From: Quillaja saponaria
Lineage: Eukaryota; Streptophyta; Magnoliopsida; Fabales; Quillajaceae
DNA: 64,000 nt
Direction: 5' to 3'
NCBI GenBank assembly: GCA_029379385.1
Contig: CM055614.1
Location: 20,441,994 to 20,505,993, forward strand
This document shows, piece after piece, positions 23,279-35,900 of this stretch. Within the stretch, counting starts at the first letter, position 1. Each line of letters begins with the position of its first letter. The translations under genes were made by a program, and so were the position numbers. Below the pieces are notes generated by a model, which was given only the letters and a program-made list of their open reading frames with translations, had not been told where the DNA came from and ran no database searches.

Positions 23279-24325
23279 ATGGCTGGAACACCGTCACTGC
23301 CTCCGATAGAATCTGTTTCTGACTCCGAATCGTTGCAATTCTGGTGCTACCACTGTGACAAACGTGTCTCCATCGAAACACTCGCTAATCTCCCAGATGT
23401 TATCTGTCACGAGTGCAAGAATGGTTTTGTCGAATCGATTGCGTCTCCGCCACTATCTGCTCCACCATCTGGATCTCCGGATCATGTTGATGATCCGGCT
23501 TTTGGGTCGCAATTTCTACAGATGCTTCGGCTAATCGCCCAATCAGATGCACCTCCTCCACCGCCTCGGGATCATTCGCCGGAGGACGATTATCTCAGGA
23601 TTGAGATAAATGGGTGGAATAACAATGGAAATGATGACGACGAAGATGATGGAGTTGAATTTCATATTGGTGGAGACGACAACGAAGCAGCTGAAGAAGA
23701 ACGGGAAGAACGGGAAGATCGGCAAGATAACGAAGATGACCCACATATAGTTGGGGATGAAGAAGATTTGCGGAGAAGGAGGCGCGATATGCTACGCCTT
23801 CGACTTCGGGACTTGGCTACCCGTACAAGGAGCGGGAGGAACCGGATTTTGGACTGGGCCGAGATATTGATGGGTCTTGAGGATCATGCCATTGAATTCC
23901 AGCTTCAAGGCCTGGAATCAGACCGATATGTTGGCAACTCAGAAGACTATGTAGACGGAGCTGAGTACGAGGCATTGTTGCAAACATTAGCTGAGAGAGA
24001 TGGAGGTGGGAGGAGAGGAGCACCACCGGCAGCGAAATCCGTAGTGTCGGCATTGCCATCTATTGAGATTACGTCGGATGATAACAATTTGGCGTGTGCT
24101 GTTTGTAAGGATATCATGAATGTTGGAGAAATGGCAAAGAAATTGCCTTGTGGGCATCAGTACCATGGGGATTGCATAGTGCCCTGGTTAAGCGCCAGAA
24201 ACTCATGCCCAGTTTGCAGGTTCGAGCTGCCGACAGATGACCCTGAGTACGAGGATGAGAAGAAGAAGATAGTGACAACAACTGGGGCTTCTGGTTCTGG
24301 TGGAGCTGATTCAGTATCTTATTGA
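23279..24325 (+). CDS. CIP8: RING-H2 E3 ubiquitin ligase, CIP8-like
   Basis: An intact, intronless 348-codon gene. E3 ligases of this type bind an E2 through the RING and transfer ubiquitin; Arabidopsis CIP8 was found as a partner of the light-signalling repressor COP1. The N-terminus has a small zinc ribbon (C23, C26, C43, C46; FWCYHCDKRVSIETL). An acidic stretch covers residues 118-163, followed by five Arg (165-169) and a conserved central block beginning RNRILDWAEILMG (187-199). The C3H2C3 RING spans C273, C276, C291, H293, H296, C299, C310 and C313, all ligands present. Length and domain order match CIP8. An upstream in-frame ATG at 23228 exists, but 23279 is preferred: its context is GCAGCCATGG, and the 17 extra residues do not look conserved. 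This is the only intact cellular gene recognised in the window. Confidence 0.95.
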   Translation: MAGTPSLPPIESVSDSESLQFWCYHCDKRVSIETLANLPDVICHECKNGFVESIASPPLSAPPSGSPDHVDDPAFGSQFLQMLRLIAQSDAPPPPPRDHSPEDDYLRIEINGWNNNGNDDDEDDGVEFHIGGDDNEAAEEEREEREDRQDNEDDPHIVGDEEDLRRRRRDMLRLRLRDLATRTRSGRNRILDWAEILMGLEDHAIEFQLQGLESDRYVGNSEDYVDGAEYEALLQTLAERDGGGRRGAPPAAKSVVSALPSIEITSDDNNLACAVCKDIMNVGEMAKKLPCGHQYHGDCIVPWLSARNSCPVCRFELPTDDPEYEDEKKKIVTTTGASGSGGADSVSY

Positions 24326-27300
24326 TTCTAATTGGGTATGTGTAGCACTTACGAATGTAAATACTATAACTTTACTTTTATGCCATTTATGCAATGTAAT
24401 TTTCCTTTTCTTCTCGTCCAGATGTTAATGTCTTGTTTATGAAATTTTGATTGTCTAGTTTATTAGTCGATAGAAAAGTGAACGAAAAATATAAATTTCA
24501 GCTAGTGCTAAATTAGCTGGTGCTAAGCGTGGGAGAGGAAGGGATTAGTTCTGAAGAACAGTAAACATGTCATAGGTTCATATGATCGTACAACTGAAAT
24601 GGAATTTACTCATTTTCTCTACTGTGTTGGGACTCATAAGTCATTTGATATTGTTGGAAATCAATTATGGAAGTTACTTGTTTTCCCTGACGCTTCCATA
24701 TATTTGAGTTTTGACATGATTGATAAAGACTATTTTAAGATTAAACCTTTTTGTTTTTTGTTTCCATAACTAGGGAATATGTTAAACAACAGAAAGAACA
24801 TAACACTGGTGGCCATAACAATTCCGAATAATTTGATAATACTTTGAAGAGATGAGAAATTTCCTTTGATTACTTCAAGTCAAAAGAATCATGAGTGATT
24901 AGTGAGTAGGTAGTATATTCAAGGAGATGATTCCAGTTATTTCTAACTGTGATTGGTCAGGGTCACCTCAAATCTTAATGTAAGTTGGATCAGAGTTTTG
25001 GGTTAAAATCTGGTTTTATATCTAGGTGTCCTTTTTCTTTTTCCAGGTTTCGATATAAAGAATTTTAGTTAATAGAGTTTTAGTTGTTGTGGTTCTTGAG
25101 GAAATTTTGGTTGCATTAGGGAAAAACAGACTTTTACAGGAAAGGTTCTTGTGCTAGAAATTTGGACTGATCAGAAGGATTATGACATTATGGAAAGCCT
25201 TTGTGGCCACGCTTTTGACAGGGATTTATTTGAAGGGGGTGATTGATTGGTCAAGGTGGATGTCAACTGTTTTGTAATAGAAGAACTAAGAAAAGGACGA
25301 TGCTCTCCCAGCAGATCAAGAAGTTGTGCCAATACGTTTTATGTTTAGTGCTGCACCTTTGTTAAAATGTTAATGTTCTATTTCAAAAGAGGAGAGAATC
25401 ATGTCCAATATGTTCTAGTTTCTAGATTAAACTTTCCTCTACCTTTTGAAACTTGAAAGTACTCAGAATTCATAAGGACATCGCTCCAATGGTATTTCTC
25501 ATAGATCTCTTAGTTCCCGTTTTCAGAGGATTTGTGTTTGCAAGAGGAGTGGGTCTAAATTTTCTGAGCAATATAATCCTCTCTATCAACAAGGACTCAG
25601 CATTACTTATAGATAATAATAATAAATGAATAAATAAACAACAAGGACTCAGGCTGGGAGCTAAGGATGTTTTGGATTTTACTTGGTTCTGATGTTTTCT
25701 TCAATCTTTGGATCTGATTCAGCTTCTTGGTTTTAAGAGTAGTCTGTAGGATTTTTTTTTTTTTTTTCTTTCTTGCTGATATGGACTCTGGGGTAAGCGG
25801 TTTACACCCCCGTCTTCTGTTTTTCTGGTTCTCGAGATAGATCAGTAGGTCATCCAAGTGAGGTGCACTGATCTTTGGTTTGCTTTGTGCTCATGTGTGA
25901 TTTTTTCTCCATTCTCTTTTTTGTATACCTAGTTTGTTTTATTGCTGAGTGGTTTTCTTGGTTGGGTATCAAACAATGAAAAATGAAATTAGAATTATAC
26001 AAGGCCTTGCTAGTCCAGGGTAATCATGATATATACAGCCATTTGCGAATCAATATCATGAGTTTTACATCCTAAAAAGGTGGATTAAGAAACATCTTAC
26101 GGTCTTACCTAGCAACTAGCAAGGAAATTTGCACTTTGCTTTTTCTTAAACTTGGTCTGAAGAAACATTCGGTGAACATTATGACGGGGTAGTCACATAT
26201 ATTTGCATTCAAAATGGATATAACGAGCTTTGTAGCTCTATCTGTTAGTGTCTTTTTGGCTGTCAATCAAGCCTAAAATCATCTCATAATGACCAAATTT
26301 CTGCCATGATTCTAGCCATCTGAAGATCTAAAAACCCCATAAAACCTGCTACCAGTGTGATTCCTCAAACAATCCTTCATACTGCTTTGCAAGGAAAACC
26401 CCATAAAGTGAAGCTGTGAATAATGTGTGTGATTCAATTCATCACAATCTTTTGAGAGTTTCTGTGGTTTATATTTTAGATGACAGTGTGCAACAGATCT
26501 AATAGTTTATTAGACGTGCACATGATATTTTCTGAATGGGGAAGTAGAATTGACCACCCCTAATGGAGAGAGAGACAGAGAGAGAGATAGATATGATCCA
26601 GCCAGAAAATGGTGACTGGATGTTGTTTGAAGAGTGGCTGAAGAATTCTTTCGGCTGGGCCACTTGAAGGTAGGCACGTGCAGGGAGATGGATTCAAGTA
26701 TCAGAAGAAGTTATTTTCTTCCTTATAGTTTCTGTTCACTTGAAGACAGAAACTTTTTTTCTCAAAGCTTTATTTTCATGAGTCAAATGAAGCCTTAATT
26801 CAGCTGACAAAACTTATTTAATCAAGGTTTCAGTTAGCATATTGCAAATTTCACTTAGTTTGTGATATCCACTGTCCTCTTCTATAACCCACTCTTTATT
26901 CATCTCTCTTTTATCTCCATCCATGATCTTTTGATGGCTCGTTTCAGAATTTCTGGGGGAAATAAGGATGCTAGTTGTTTGTGTTGTTGATTTAGGGAGT
27001 GTGGTTGGAACATAATGGGCGGATTTTTGTGATTGTCATCTACGTCCCATCTTATATGGGATAAGATTATCTTTCCACCCTTCTCTTTGGTGCTCTGTTT
27101 TGGAGTGTTTCAAGGTGTTTCTTTAGCTAACTTGCAGTGTGATTGACTAGCCTTTTTGTATTAAGCTTGCCTTCTCTTTTCTGTTTTTTATTTCTGTTCA
27201 AAAGTCCTCCTCTCTGTATAGCTTTTCTTCCTTGATAAAATTTCTTTCTCTATAAAAAAAAAGAAGTGTGCATATGTTCCAAGTTGGTGAAGCTTTTCAT

Positions 27301-27592
27301 GTGTCTTGCGTCCTTTTAACTCTTTCTAATATTTGATTGTGATTAGTTTCATTTTCCTCCATATATTGGATATTCGTTTGCTTCTGATGTATGAAATCTG
27401 ACATTTGCCTCTTCGTGATTACTTAAGTGTTTTTCTTTCTTATATGAGTAGGTTTATGTATCCTTGAATTTTTGCAGCTGAGAATACACTTTCTCTTATT
27501 CGGACTAGATTGTCAGGTGTATTTCTTACTATAAATTACACTATTACAGTGCGTGTGGTATAAGGCCATCCGAAAATGCCCAATCATTGACC

Positions 27593-27652
27593 GATCCGAT
27601 AATTTATTGTTATAAAATGATGGATCCGATAATTTATTGTTATAAAATGATG
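27593..27652 (+). repeat. Two tandem copies of a 30-bp unit
   Basis: The unit beginning GATCCGATAATTTATTG and ending ATAAAATGATG occurs twice back to back (27593-27622 and 27623-27652) with essentially no difference, so it is a recent local duplication. Confidence 0.85.
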
Positions 27653-27939
27653 ATTCGTTTCTGTTAATTTATAGTAATAGCATCCTTATGCACCACCCTC
27701 TGAGCATTTTTAACTTGCAGATATTTCTTGCAGGGACTGAGCCATTACAAGATCCTATTATATTGCCTTTGATTTCCTAGTAGTTTATATAAGGAGTCGA
27801 ATATAGCATCTGCCTGGCTGCCTGGGTGGTGATTTGGGATCAAAATCATCTGCGCATAAGTATTCTACCAACTGAATTGGAAGACCTTGCATCTATGGCT
27901 GCAAGCATTGGCATGCAATACCAGTGGCATGCACCTGTT

Positions 27940-28110
27940 GTATAATAATGCTTCTTTTAGGTTTCTTTTTCTTTTTATTGGGTATCTTGTGGGCATACCT
28001 AATGTATATTAACGTTCTTGACTGCATTAGAAGAAAAAAAAAAAAAATTTACTTTGATATTTTATCTGGTGGATTGTCCATTGCTTTTTTGTTAGGCATC
28101 TGGTTTGCTA
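27940..28110 (+). repeat. Segment shared with 38418-38590
   Basis: Both begin CTGTTGTATAATA-TGCTTC and share 'actgcattagaaga' or 'gctgcattagaaga' followed by an A-run, then 'ctggtggattgtccat'. The second copy lies within the CACTA-like region at 37-39 kb. Either this is an unrecognised dispersed repeat or one copy was captured by the element. Confidence 0.6.
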
Positions 28111-28300
28111 TATTTGTGAACGTACCTAATTTATGTTGACTTCATTCAACTGAAGAAAAAGGCGAAGAAAGGTAATTTCCTTCTGAGTGATTGTAATCTT
28201 TGTTATTATGTGTTGCACATGAACTATCAATGTACTAACCCGACCAGATGTCTCTTTCTTCTTGTTTTTTCTTTTTTCCTCTAGAAGCAGTTTCTGTTTA

Positions 28301-29639
28301 GGGAAGCCAAATTGACCCGTTAGTTTATATTTTTTTTATAAAAAAAGTTGACGTGTTTATCGCTAATTCTTTAAATTAACAATACACTGTGGACAAAGAA
28401 TGAATTATGTTCTATTATAAAAACATTTCCTCAATGAATTATGTGGGCTTAGTCCCACATTGCTTTCCCCTGTGAATGTGTTAATACTTAATATACCTAA
28501 TTAGTTTCACTTTTTTGGAAGTGGAATTAAGTCTGGGTTTGAGCAAGAAAAAAAGAAAAAAAAAAAACAAAAACATTACCTCAATAATTTATGTTCTTTC
28601 AAAAGTAGTTGATAGTTATAATTTATGACCTTTCAATGGTAGTTGATAGTTGATGTTGTATCTCCATTAGGTCTCACCGTCCCAGTAAATAAATTTTTTG
28701 AAGTCATATTATCAAATTCATCTTATATTAATTGGGGAAGCAAGTCGGTCATGATGTTTCGTTTTCCCATGTCTCAATTTAGACGTAAAGGGACATACGG
28801 GACCAGAATGATAAAACAGACATGTATGAATGACATGGATCCACGTTCTAAGATAGACAGTGACATGACATGTACTTTTTCATGTGCCTAGAACTGAGAA
28901 AGAGATTTGCCAAATCATATCCATGTCAACTTGAAAGCGAAAGAGAATTACCAAGTGGTACGATCAATGTCATGGAGGTATGGTTTCTTTTACATCAACC
29001 CAAACACAGACGGGTATTACAACCAGATAAGACTTTATGTTACTATGATACTAACCGGATACCAATTATAATATCAAAACAAGTATAAAGATTTCAAAGC
29101 TTTCCGATGCAGAAGATCTTTACATAGAATAGAAACTGCAGAGCATACAGCAATTTCAGCTGTTAAAAAAAAATAAAAAAATTCAAAAATACTCGAACCA
29201 ATTCACTTTCAAAATACTAGACTAATGAAAGATGAGAGTTTATAAGAAAATTTCGTAAGAACAACCAAATTTTTATTTCTAAACTCACTTGAATACAAAC
29301 TAAATCTTGGCTTCTTTTATAGAGGAGTTTTAAAGAAACGAGACAAACTATACTAGATTATTGCTTACATCACACCCCAGTAGTCATCATGATCTTTTTT
29401 GCAATGAAATTATGTGTCAGCTTGTCTTTGTTGATCACGACGTTCCTATTTTTTCATGTCCTATTCATAATCTTGATCTACTTATTCAACGATTCTACGA
29501 TCACTTTGTATAATTTTATTTTCTGTCATATAAGATATAGTGTTAATGTTAGATATGTCTGAGTTGAATATCTTACGATTTTCTTGCTGTTTCTCGATAG
29601 ACTTGTAGGAGTCATTTTGAAGACTTGTAGCATTCCGAA
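28301..29639. other. Intergenic sequence with no gene supported
   Basis: Frames at 28643-28891 and 28870-29088 are short, overlap each other and match no family. There is an inexact repeated phrase near 28395 and 28575 ('acaaaaacattacctcaataa'-like). No terminus or promoter that I can defend. Confidence 0.35.
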
Positions 29640-29797
29640 ACTTAAATTAGTATAAAGAGATAAACAAATATATGTAAAGAGAGAGAGAGTAAAGGACAGA
29701 ATGAAATAGAGAGCAAACAATGGATCCCCTTGAGCTTAGGAGAAGGAGGCTATTTGTAGGGGAGTATTGGGCTTGTTGGGTTTAAGTCAAAACCTGT
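29640..29797 (+). repeat. Decayed LTR-like repeat, left copy
   Basis: Matches 32865-32975 plus 36359-36425: shared words 'gagataaacaaatatat', 'cttgagcttaggaga', 'aggctatttgtaggggagt' and 'caaaacctgtattaac'. The two copies enclose about 3.1 kb (excluding the later solo-LTR insertion) and could be the two LTRs, or parts of them, of an eroded retrotransposon; I found no primer-binding site or protein remnant. Confidence 0.6.
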
Positions 29798-29897
29798 ATT
29801 AACTTCAGTCCCCCAAAAATGAGTTCAAGAAACGAAGTGATTCGAACTTGAAGCCTTGCAACATTGAGGTGAACTCGTGGCTCTAACCTCATTTAAC

Positions 29898-31065
29898 TTT
29901 GGCTGTAAGAATTTCTTGCAACTATGGTCGAATAGTTGATTTCAAAAGAAGATTTGTTAGGAACATATGAGAGTAAAACGTGCAAGAATATGCTTTACGA
30001 CTAGAAATCATGCAATGAAAATATAGAAAATATAATGCAATTACCCGACCAGGGTGCATAAGGTGCTCGCGGTATTATTTGCTAGGGTGAAAACCTGTGA
30101 AGATTGCTTGTTCATGTAACTTGGGTCGGAAGCCCATTTTGTGCACCTACAACCTGTCTCATCTTGTTAAAATGTTAGATTTCACGTATAGTATGACTAT
30201 GACATATGATAATAGTGTAAGGAAGAGCTATGTGCTTGGAGTACCCTTTGTCATGTTTTATGAATGTCTATGACTATTTATTTGCCATGCCCAATTGGTG
30301 TGAAGATGGCAGACTTGGATTGAGGTCGTGTTGCCCAAAGTGGAGCTATTTGGCTCCCAGTGTCAATAAAAATGATCCGCACTTGCAATTTTGTGCAGTT
30401 TATAAACAATTAATTCATAATTTATATACATTGACTAGTTATCTGTTAGGTCGTTTTGGTTCCATGAGGTCGGGCTCGTTATGAGATTCTGATTTGCTTT
30501 ATCCTAGCCACATTGGGCATTCGAGTTCTAGTAGGTTGACCTTTATATGAGCTTCAGTACCTTTGGCGATCAGTATCTGAGTGTGATCCTAAGGACAAGG
30601 CCAGCGTAGACATTCCTCCAACTCTTTAGGGTTTCACCTCGCTTGTAGGGGTTCGACTTTTAAGGTCCATAGGTAAGGACACATCCTAGTGTCTTTCACT
30701 TCCTTCGGACTAACTCGAGGTGGTTCGGACCACAGGACTATAGCCTATCAGCTTTGCTTACCAGCACCGCGAGCACTGAGAGAGGTCGAGTTCCCTTGTT
30801 TGGGGCATTAGTCAAGGTAAACCTCGACCATTTTTTTCCTTGGGTTTTCTTTATGATATCTTTGATTGGTTATGAGGGCTATGCCTCTCCCTTTTGCTTT
30901 GACTATAAGAATTTCCTACAATTATGGCCGAATAACCGATCCCAATAGAATATTCATTATCTGCATATGAGAGTAAACATGTAATAATATATTTTTCGAT
31001 TAGTAAGTATTCGATAATATGTCAAAATTATAATGCAGTTATTGGACCAAGTTGCATTAGTTGAT
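29898..31065 (+). repeat. Pair of ~175-bp direct repeats (29898-30075 and 30897-31065)
   Basis: Both copies run from a phrase like 'ctttg.ctataagaatttc' through 'atatgagagtaaa' to 'aatgca.tta...gacca.g.tgcat'. They are about 1 kb apart and have diverged. Between them is a GC-richer block (30220-30880) without recognisable coding sequence. Confidence 0.6.
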
Positions 31066-31299
31066 CAATTTAATATTTTGATCTTGAACTATAAATTGTG
31101 GGGGCGTGGGTGAGGTGAATTATTGGTCCACTTTGTCTTAAGGTATTAACGAATTCATAAATAATCTCAGAATAGTTATATCATGACATATTATGCAATT
31201 TCACTATGTACATGTCAAGTGTAATGAAAAAAATATATAACTCGAGACATTTATAAACTGAGCAATTCCACTTAATCCTTAAGTCTAAACATAAATTTG

Positions 31300-32090
31300 T
31301 TTATGCGTTTACTCCCATGAAAATTAACAAAATAAATATTTTGTTGTTTCAACCCGGGCTTAGAGGGTCAGTACATATGCAAAAAATAATTTTAATTGGA
31401 AGCGATTTGTATGGACATACGAAGTTAATAGGTACTTCTATAAAATTATGGAAGTCTACTAGTAACTTGTGCAAAATTTGTAAAGTTTTAGGCCATTTAA
31501 AGAATTTAAGGGCTTGTGTGTAATTTTTTACAATTTTTTAGGTCATTTTATAGAAATGTAAAAGCCTGAGATCTATGTATAATTATTTCAAATTATTTAG
31601 GTAAATAATATAACTTTTAGGGGCATATTTGAAAACTAATAAAAAGTTTAAGGTAATTTTGTGAATTAACAAAGTCTCAGTCCACTTATGTAATTCAATA
31701 AAGATATGGGTGAAATATGAAAAATATGAAGAATATAGAAAATATTGGACTAAAATTGTAAATTTTTGAAATTTTGGGCTATTAGTGTGAATTTATTAAT
31801 TAATTTCGGCTGACCTTGAAAATATACCAACATTAGGGCTTAATTTGAGATTATATACAAGATTTTGGCAAATCATGTAAAGATTTTGACCATATGTGAA
31901 AATTCATAAGCTATTTAGGTAATTTGTAAAATAAACCAATTGTTTGACCTAATTTGTGAATTTTTTAACAATTCGAGCCACATATAGAAATATCAACAAG
32001 TATTGGGCTTATCTTAAAGAAACTTATAAATAATTAAGCATTTTTCATAACTTAAGACAGTGTAGGGACTAAATTGTAATAATATAAAAA
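31300..32090 (+). repeat. Degenerate short-period array of 'taatttgtgaatt'-like units
   Basis: Phrases of the type 'ggccatttaaag', 'gggcttgtgtgtaatttttt', 'gggctattagtgtgaattt' and 'tagggactaaattgtaa' recur every 30-50 bases with heavy drift. Such wording is common in the LTRs of plant gypsy elements. No coding content. Confidence 0.45.
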
Positions 32091-32864
32091 CCTGGGTTGA
32101 CCTGGCCCAAAGGCCTGAGCTAGATTTCTAGTCAGGGATGCTTTACCTCTCAACCAAATCGGGCTTCCAACCTTGTCTGCTGGGCCGAGCTAATTAGCTT
32201 CAGGTGTGCTGAGCAGAAAATCAAGCTCGAGCTATTTTTCTGTACAGGCAAGCCGAGCTAGGGTGGATGGTGTAGTAGAGATGGGACATAGCTTGATAAG
32301 TTAAGTGGCCTGGCGAGCTGGTCTGACTTGGTTTGGGCCCAGGATTTTAGAACGGGCTGGTGGATTTATTGCTGGACCCAATTCTCCCATAACATGGCGG
32401 GTTGATCTTGTAGTAGGACGAGTTACATGTATGTTCAACCAAATGCCGAAGCTGGTGGCCTGGCTGGAGCTCCGCTATTTCAAGCCTCGTGTAAGGGCAC
32501 GTGGACTGGTATTTTCAAGCGTTCTTTCGGCCAGCTTGGCCACCACGTTTGGAAATTGCTTTAGGTGGTTGGATGGTGTCATTTGATCATCAGAATTCGC
32601 TTGAGACCGGTTGAAAGAGCTATTGTCAAAGAGGAGATCAGTGCTCTGCCTTTTTCTTGGGAAGCCAAGTTTTGAATGAGGATGGGTTGAAGGGTCATGT
32701 GCTCTACTATGAACAATCTGTAGTCCATGGATAACTTCGTAAGGTGGGAGTTTACAATTTTTGGCAGAAGGAATAATATTTAAGGGAAGAAAGTCTGCAC
32801 TTCAGGTTGGGCATTGTTGTAGTTTAGGTGGGTTGTTGGAGAGCTGTGTGGTGTAAGAGTTAAG
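32091..32864. other. GC-richer spacer of the decayed LTR-like repeat
   Basis: Contains a 93-codon plus-strand frame (32305-32586) with no recognisable domain. Composition resembles an LTR or leader region rather than a gene. No gene called. Confidence 0.35.
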
Positions 32865-32975
32865 AAATCCAAATCAATATAGAGAGATAAACAAATATAT
32901 ATAGAGAGAAAGAGTGAAGGAGAGAATGAAGTAGAGAGTGAAGGATGGATCTCCTTAAGCTTAGGAGAGGGAGGC
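32865..32975 (+). repeat. Decayed LTR-like repeat, right copy, first part
   Basis: Counterpart of 29640-29750. It ends at GAGGC (32971-32975), where the solo LTR is inserted; the remainder resumes at 36359. Confidence 0.65.
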
Positions 32976-35900
32976 TGTCACATCCCTCATGAAGGCATGA
33001 CTGGCCGGAGGATTGGGTAACCAATTCACCGTAACCCTGACTTCGAAACAAAATAACAAACCTGACTCACGATCCAACTAAAGAATAAAACTAGCTTTTC
33101 TAAAACTGAAGTTCACTGTAAAAGTTTAATTCCTATAATAATTAACAAGTTACTGAAAAATTTGGCAGAAGTTTTCTGCAATACGGAACATGCCTCAAAT
33201 ACAAATACATATATTCATAATTTCACACAACAATAACATAAAAAAATAACAAGGAGCTTCGCTTCAAACACATCATAACCAAGATAAATAACTAGACACT
33301 TACATTATTCGAAATTAGACACTCTCACAGTTCTAGTGTGACTGTAAACTTTTGTCTTTTTAACTTTAAGTTTGAGATCCTGATATTTCCTTGCCGTACT
33401 TAATCGGCAAGTCACAAGCTCGGTGAAGTCATGTAACAAATTTCTGTTACTAAAAAAAATAATCCCACAAGAGAGGCGAGTCCTATGGACTCCGTGAGTG
33501 AAAAATCGTACCCGAAAGATACTAGCATCACTCAGCACAGACGTATAACATATATATTAACATCATGTAACATGATTCATATAACATTTCACATTACACG
33601 TACACTTTGTAAGTCTCACAAATTCACAATACATATGACAAACATGATCACAATTTAAGTCAGGGCAACAATATCATGCAAAGCAATCAAATGGCCAACA
33701 AGTAACCCAGCCCAGTACAACATTATAACCCCCTATTAGGCATTTACGCGCCCGCACAACAAATTGATCTCCGCACATAATCCATCCCACTGGAGCTGAG
33801 CACTCAATAAAAAAAACATTTATCAGAATCAAAATTTTCTTATGATTTTAAATCAGAACATCCCAGGTTCACTTGGATCTCATTTTCGAAGATAAAAATT
33901 ATTTTTCATAAAAACCTTACTTTGTTGGCTCTTATCAACCACAACAAATGTCAAACAAAGTAACTAATATCAAACAAACATAATTCAAATAAATTACTGA
34001 AATACTCTGCTTACTTATTTTCCATATATCACGTATATTCAAATAAACATATAATTACACATACTAATCTAGTCCTTAAAGGCAGCAATTAACCACTTAC
34101 CCATAACCGATTTTACTCGTCACTCACACTTGCGTCCACGCGTATCATCAGGTCCACATTAGAATCCGGAACTGAAATTAATAATTCCAAATAATACTTA
34201 GTTCATAAACCTTATTGTTATAATCTTTTAATTCCTATGCTTATATCTCAACTTGTATAGGTTTCTTTATGAAAGTTTTCCATTAAGCTATTATATGTCA
34301 ATTAATGTGAGTTATACCTTATGTGATAAGGTTAATAATGAAGAGACATTTTAAATATCTTGACAATGCATAGGGTAGAAGAAACCATTGGAAAAGATCA
34401 AAAGCACTTAGTGAGTTAGAGGTGTTAAGACAGTCCAAATTTGAGATTTGGACCAGTGTCCACTTTAACGGTTATATCATTTCTCTAGGAAACTCCAAAT
34501 CCAGTTTCGTAAAATTTATAATATACTAGATACATGTATCTTTATAATGGTATATCATTTGTAATTTTTATATTTGTACATCAATACAGGTTATTGTTTG
34601 AAGATTGCATCAAATTCTGCAACATATAGGATTTTTGACAGCTTTGACCTTACCTTAGTTAATTAAACATAACTTTCTTTAAGAAAAATGAAATTTGATT
34701 CCATTTGTTGGGGTTTATTAATAGACAAGTATATCTATCTTTATTATTTAGAAACTTTTTCCTATAATCTGTCATGAACCTGTTCAATTTCTTACATGAA
34801 CCAAAAATAGGGCACTACGAATCCTGCTTGACCTAGCCGAAGTCTAATAATTATAACTCACAACATATTTGGAACCAAGCTACGAAATTTTACAGACAAC
34901 ATTTCAAGACTATAAGCTACATTTTATCTTTTGAAATCTTAATTTAATTCAGTCTTGAAAACACCCAACATAGAAGATTTCTATAGCTTCTAAAATCTGT
35001 CCCTATTTCTCATTCACTTACCTGAGAGCCACATTACTAAGTTCCCAAATTCCAATTTAAATGTCAATTTAACTAATAAACATGACATAAAAGCTTTATT
35101 TACACATGTTTCCCGTATCAATATCACCTATTCAATTCCTACTTTAACTCTTTCATCAATTCAAGAAAACTTTTAACTTAAAATAATATAAACACTAGAC
35201 TTTTAAGGACAAAGTTGTTGAAAATACCCATTTAGCAACCAACTAAATTACTTTCTTGCAGGTTTCCTTAGGCCGCTACCTCATGGAGCAAAAGCTACTA
35301 TGTTTGAAAGTGCAACTTGACACTACATAAGACAAAAGCATGAATAACCCTGCAGTACGTGTTGACTCGGTGTTGTAGTCTATGGTTTGAACCTTGCTCT
35401 TGTAAATTGTATCATTTTATGTTATTAAAACTGTAAAAGAATGCAAAAAAAAAAAAAATCATGGTCAGGTTCTTGTATGAAAGTTAGAACTGTAGGATCA
35501 TGCTGACTTGTAATAGGGAGGTGTGTTGAAAACAATACACAACCCAGATACACAAATTGCCCGTCCTAGAAATACAGTAGTTATGTCTATTGACATAGAT
35601 GGAAATTCTAGAAGATAGAAGTGAACAAAAGTTAATACTTGAACCCCTTTGTTTTATTTCTATTCCTACTCCTCCCCCGCGTCCTTCTGTCTGGTTCTTA
35701 TGATTCCAATCCTTCAAAATTCTCTTGTAAGATCTTAGAAACTAGGGCTTTTAGATGAGGCATATAAGCTGAAAGCAAGAGGAAGGCTGCCCAAGAAGGA
35801 GCTATGGAGCTCGGCTGGAAGAGGAAGTCACGAAAATGGAAGCAGGGGAAGAAAGAAGTAGAAGAATCCAGTCACAGGGTGGGGAATCAGACAAAAGAGA

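Larger units (their letters stand above)
24326..28300. other. Low-repeat sequence downstream of the CIP8-like gene
   Basis: Slightly more GC-rich than the transposon regions, with T-rich patches on the plus strand that resemble intron or 3' UTR sequence. Short codon-like plus-strand stretches occur, for example 25091-25246 (reading GKVLVLEIWTDQKDYD) and about 27823-27946 (reading LPTELEDLASMAASIG). Possible spliced pieces lie at 27479-27517 and 27735-27780. I recognise none of these, and no full gene model can be supported. A 2x30-bp tandem repeat lies at 27593-27652. Confidence 0.35.

Noticed and set aside
23543..24059. Two minus-strand frames within the CIP8-like gene
   Set aside because: Antisense shadows of an intact sense gene.
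32305..32586. 93-codon plus-strand frame, Trp/Arg/Gly rich
   Set aside because: Inside GC-richer repeat-derived DNA; no domain and no homologue that I recognise.
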